This document shows, piece after piece, positions 37,742-38,100 of a stretch of 38,100 bases of DNA; the first letter of the stretch is position 1; the number at the start of each line of letters is the position of its first letter. Source of the stretch: Achromobacter denitrificans NBRC 15125 (GTDB taxonomy: Bacteria; Pseudomonadota; Gammaproteobacteria; Burkholderiales; Burkholderiaceae_B); the NCBI RefSeq assembly GCF_001571365.1, contig NZ_BCTQ01000049.1, forward strand, positions 1 through 38,100. The letters are read 5' to 3'. A model generated the notes under the pieces. It was not told the origin of the DNA, made no database searches, and saw only the letters and a list, made by a program, of their open reading frames with translations. Made by a program: the position numbers and the translations under genes.

Positions 37742-38100
37742 ATGGCTATCACCGACGTCGTCGTTCCCCAACTCTCCGAATCCGTCTCCGAAGCGACGCT
37801 GCTGACCTGGAAGAAGCAGCCGGGCGCTGCCGTCGAAGCGGACGAAATCCTGATCGAAGTCGAAACCGACAAGGTCGTCCTGGAAGTGCCGGCTCCCGCC
37901 TCGGGCGTGCTGGCTGAAATCGTCAAGGGCGACGGCAGCACCGTCACCTCCGGCGAAGTCCTGGCCCGCATCGACACCGCCGGCAAGGCCGCCGCTGCCG
38001 CCACCGCGCCCGCCGCCGAAGCCCCCGCCGCCGCCCAGGCTGCCCCGGCTGCCGCCCCGGCCGCCGCGCCCGCCTCGAAGGCTGCCGCCGGCGTGGCTTC
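37742..38100 (+). CDS. sucB: 2-Oxoglutarate dehydrogenase E2 (SucB/OdhB), partial at right edge
   Basis: Only the first 119 residues are in the window; the gene continues past the edge. Residues 1-77 form a lipoyl domain with the lipoyl-lysine Lys44 in EVETDKVVLEV. This is followed by an Ala/Pro-rich flexible linker (about 80-119), the expected order before the peripheral-subunit-binding and catalytic domains. ATG at 37742 has a weak GGA upstream. The dihydrolipoyl succinyltransferase core should follow, and lpd is the likely next gene. Confidence 0.95.
   Translation, partial: MAITDVVVPQLSESVSEATLLTWKKQPGAAVEADEILIEVETDKVVLEVPAPASGVLAEIVKGDGSTVTSGEVLARIDTAGKAAAAATAPAAEAPAAAQAAPAAAPAAAPASKAAAGVA

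Overview
The window is GC-rich, densely packed bacterial chromosome. Gene content, protein sequences and gene order point to a betaproteobacterium of the Alcaligenaceae (Bordetella/Achromobacter type). Evidence for this includes an mdh - GntR regulator - sdhCDAB - sdhE - gltA block, a PrpD-type methylcitrate operon and an odhA/odhB pair. No rRNA, tRNA, CRISPR array, prophage or insertion sequence was found. The organism assignment is inference.

Layout. (1) 1-260: 2.4 copies of a 108-bp tandem repeat that runs off the left edge and contains an inverted repeat plus a copied prpD tail. (2) 268-3976, minus strand: prpB-prpC-prpD, the 2-methylcitrate cycle for propionyl-CoA. (3) 4237-11574: mdh (minus) divergent from a GntR/UTRA regulator (plus), then sdhC-sdhD-sdhA-sdhB, sdhE and gltA, ending in a strong terminator. 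(4) 11881-19217: an AraC-type regulator, an amidase-signature hydrolase and a five-gene branched-chain-amino-acid/urea-type ABC importer. (5) 19305-20886: two uncharacterised membrane proteins. (6) 21005-26157, minus: malic enzyme maeB and a solitary homodimeric pyruvate-dehydrogenase-type E1. (7) 26369-28417: an OPT-family transporter. (8) 28448-32417, minus: an ureide operon made of PuuE-type allantoinase, a UraD-AllC fusion and an M20 hydrolase. (9) 32764-34443: acdS (ACC deaminase family) divergent from an Lrp-type regulator. (10) 34771 to the right edge: sucA and the start of sucB.

How the genes fit together. Mdh, Sdh, GltA and SucA/SucB form most of the oxidative TCA cycle. The methylcitrate operon uses oxaloacetate and returns succinate and pyruvate. 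MaeB and the E1 act at the malate/pyruvate/acyl-CoA node. In many Burkholderiales, sdh-gltA continues directly into odhA-odhB (knowledge from memory). Here the two halves are separated by about 23 kb of nitrogen-scavenging and oxo-acid genes. One speculative route is ACC to 2-oxobutyrate (AcdS), then to propionyl-CoA (orphan E1), then the methylcitrate cycle.

Nothing here is a wholly new type of defence or mobile system. The most interesting non-coding signals are a 22-bp-spaced direct repeat upstream of the amidase (candidate AraC operator), a perfect palindrome between the mdh and gntR promoters, an 18-bp palindrome in the AT-rich acdS-acdR gap, and the repeat array after prpD. The most interesting proteins are the UraD-AllC fusion, the M20 enzyme lacking the usual bridging aspartate, and the orphan E1.
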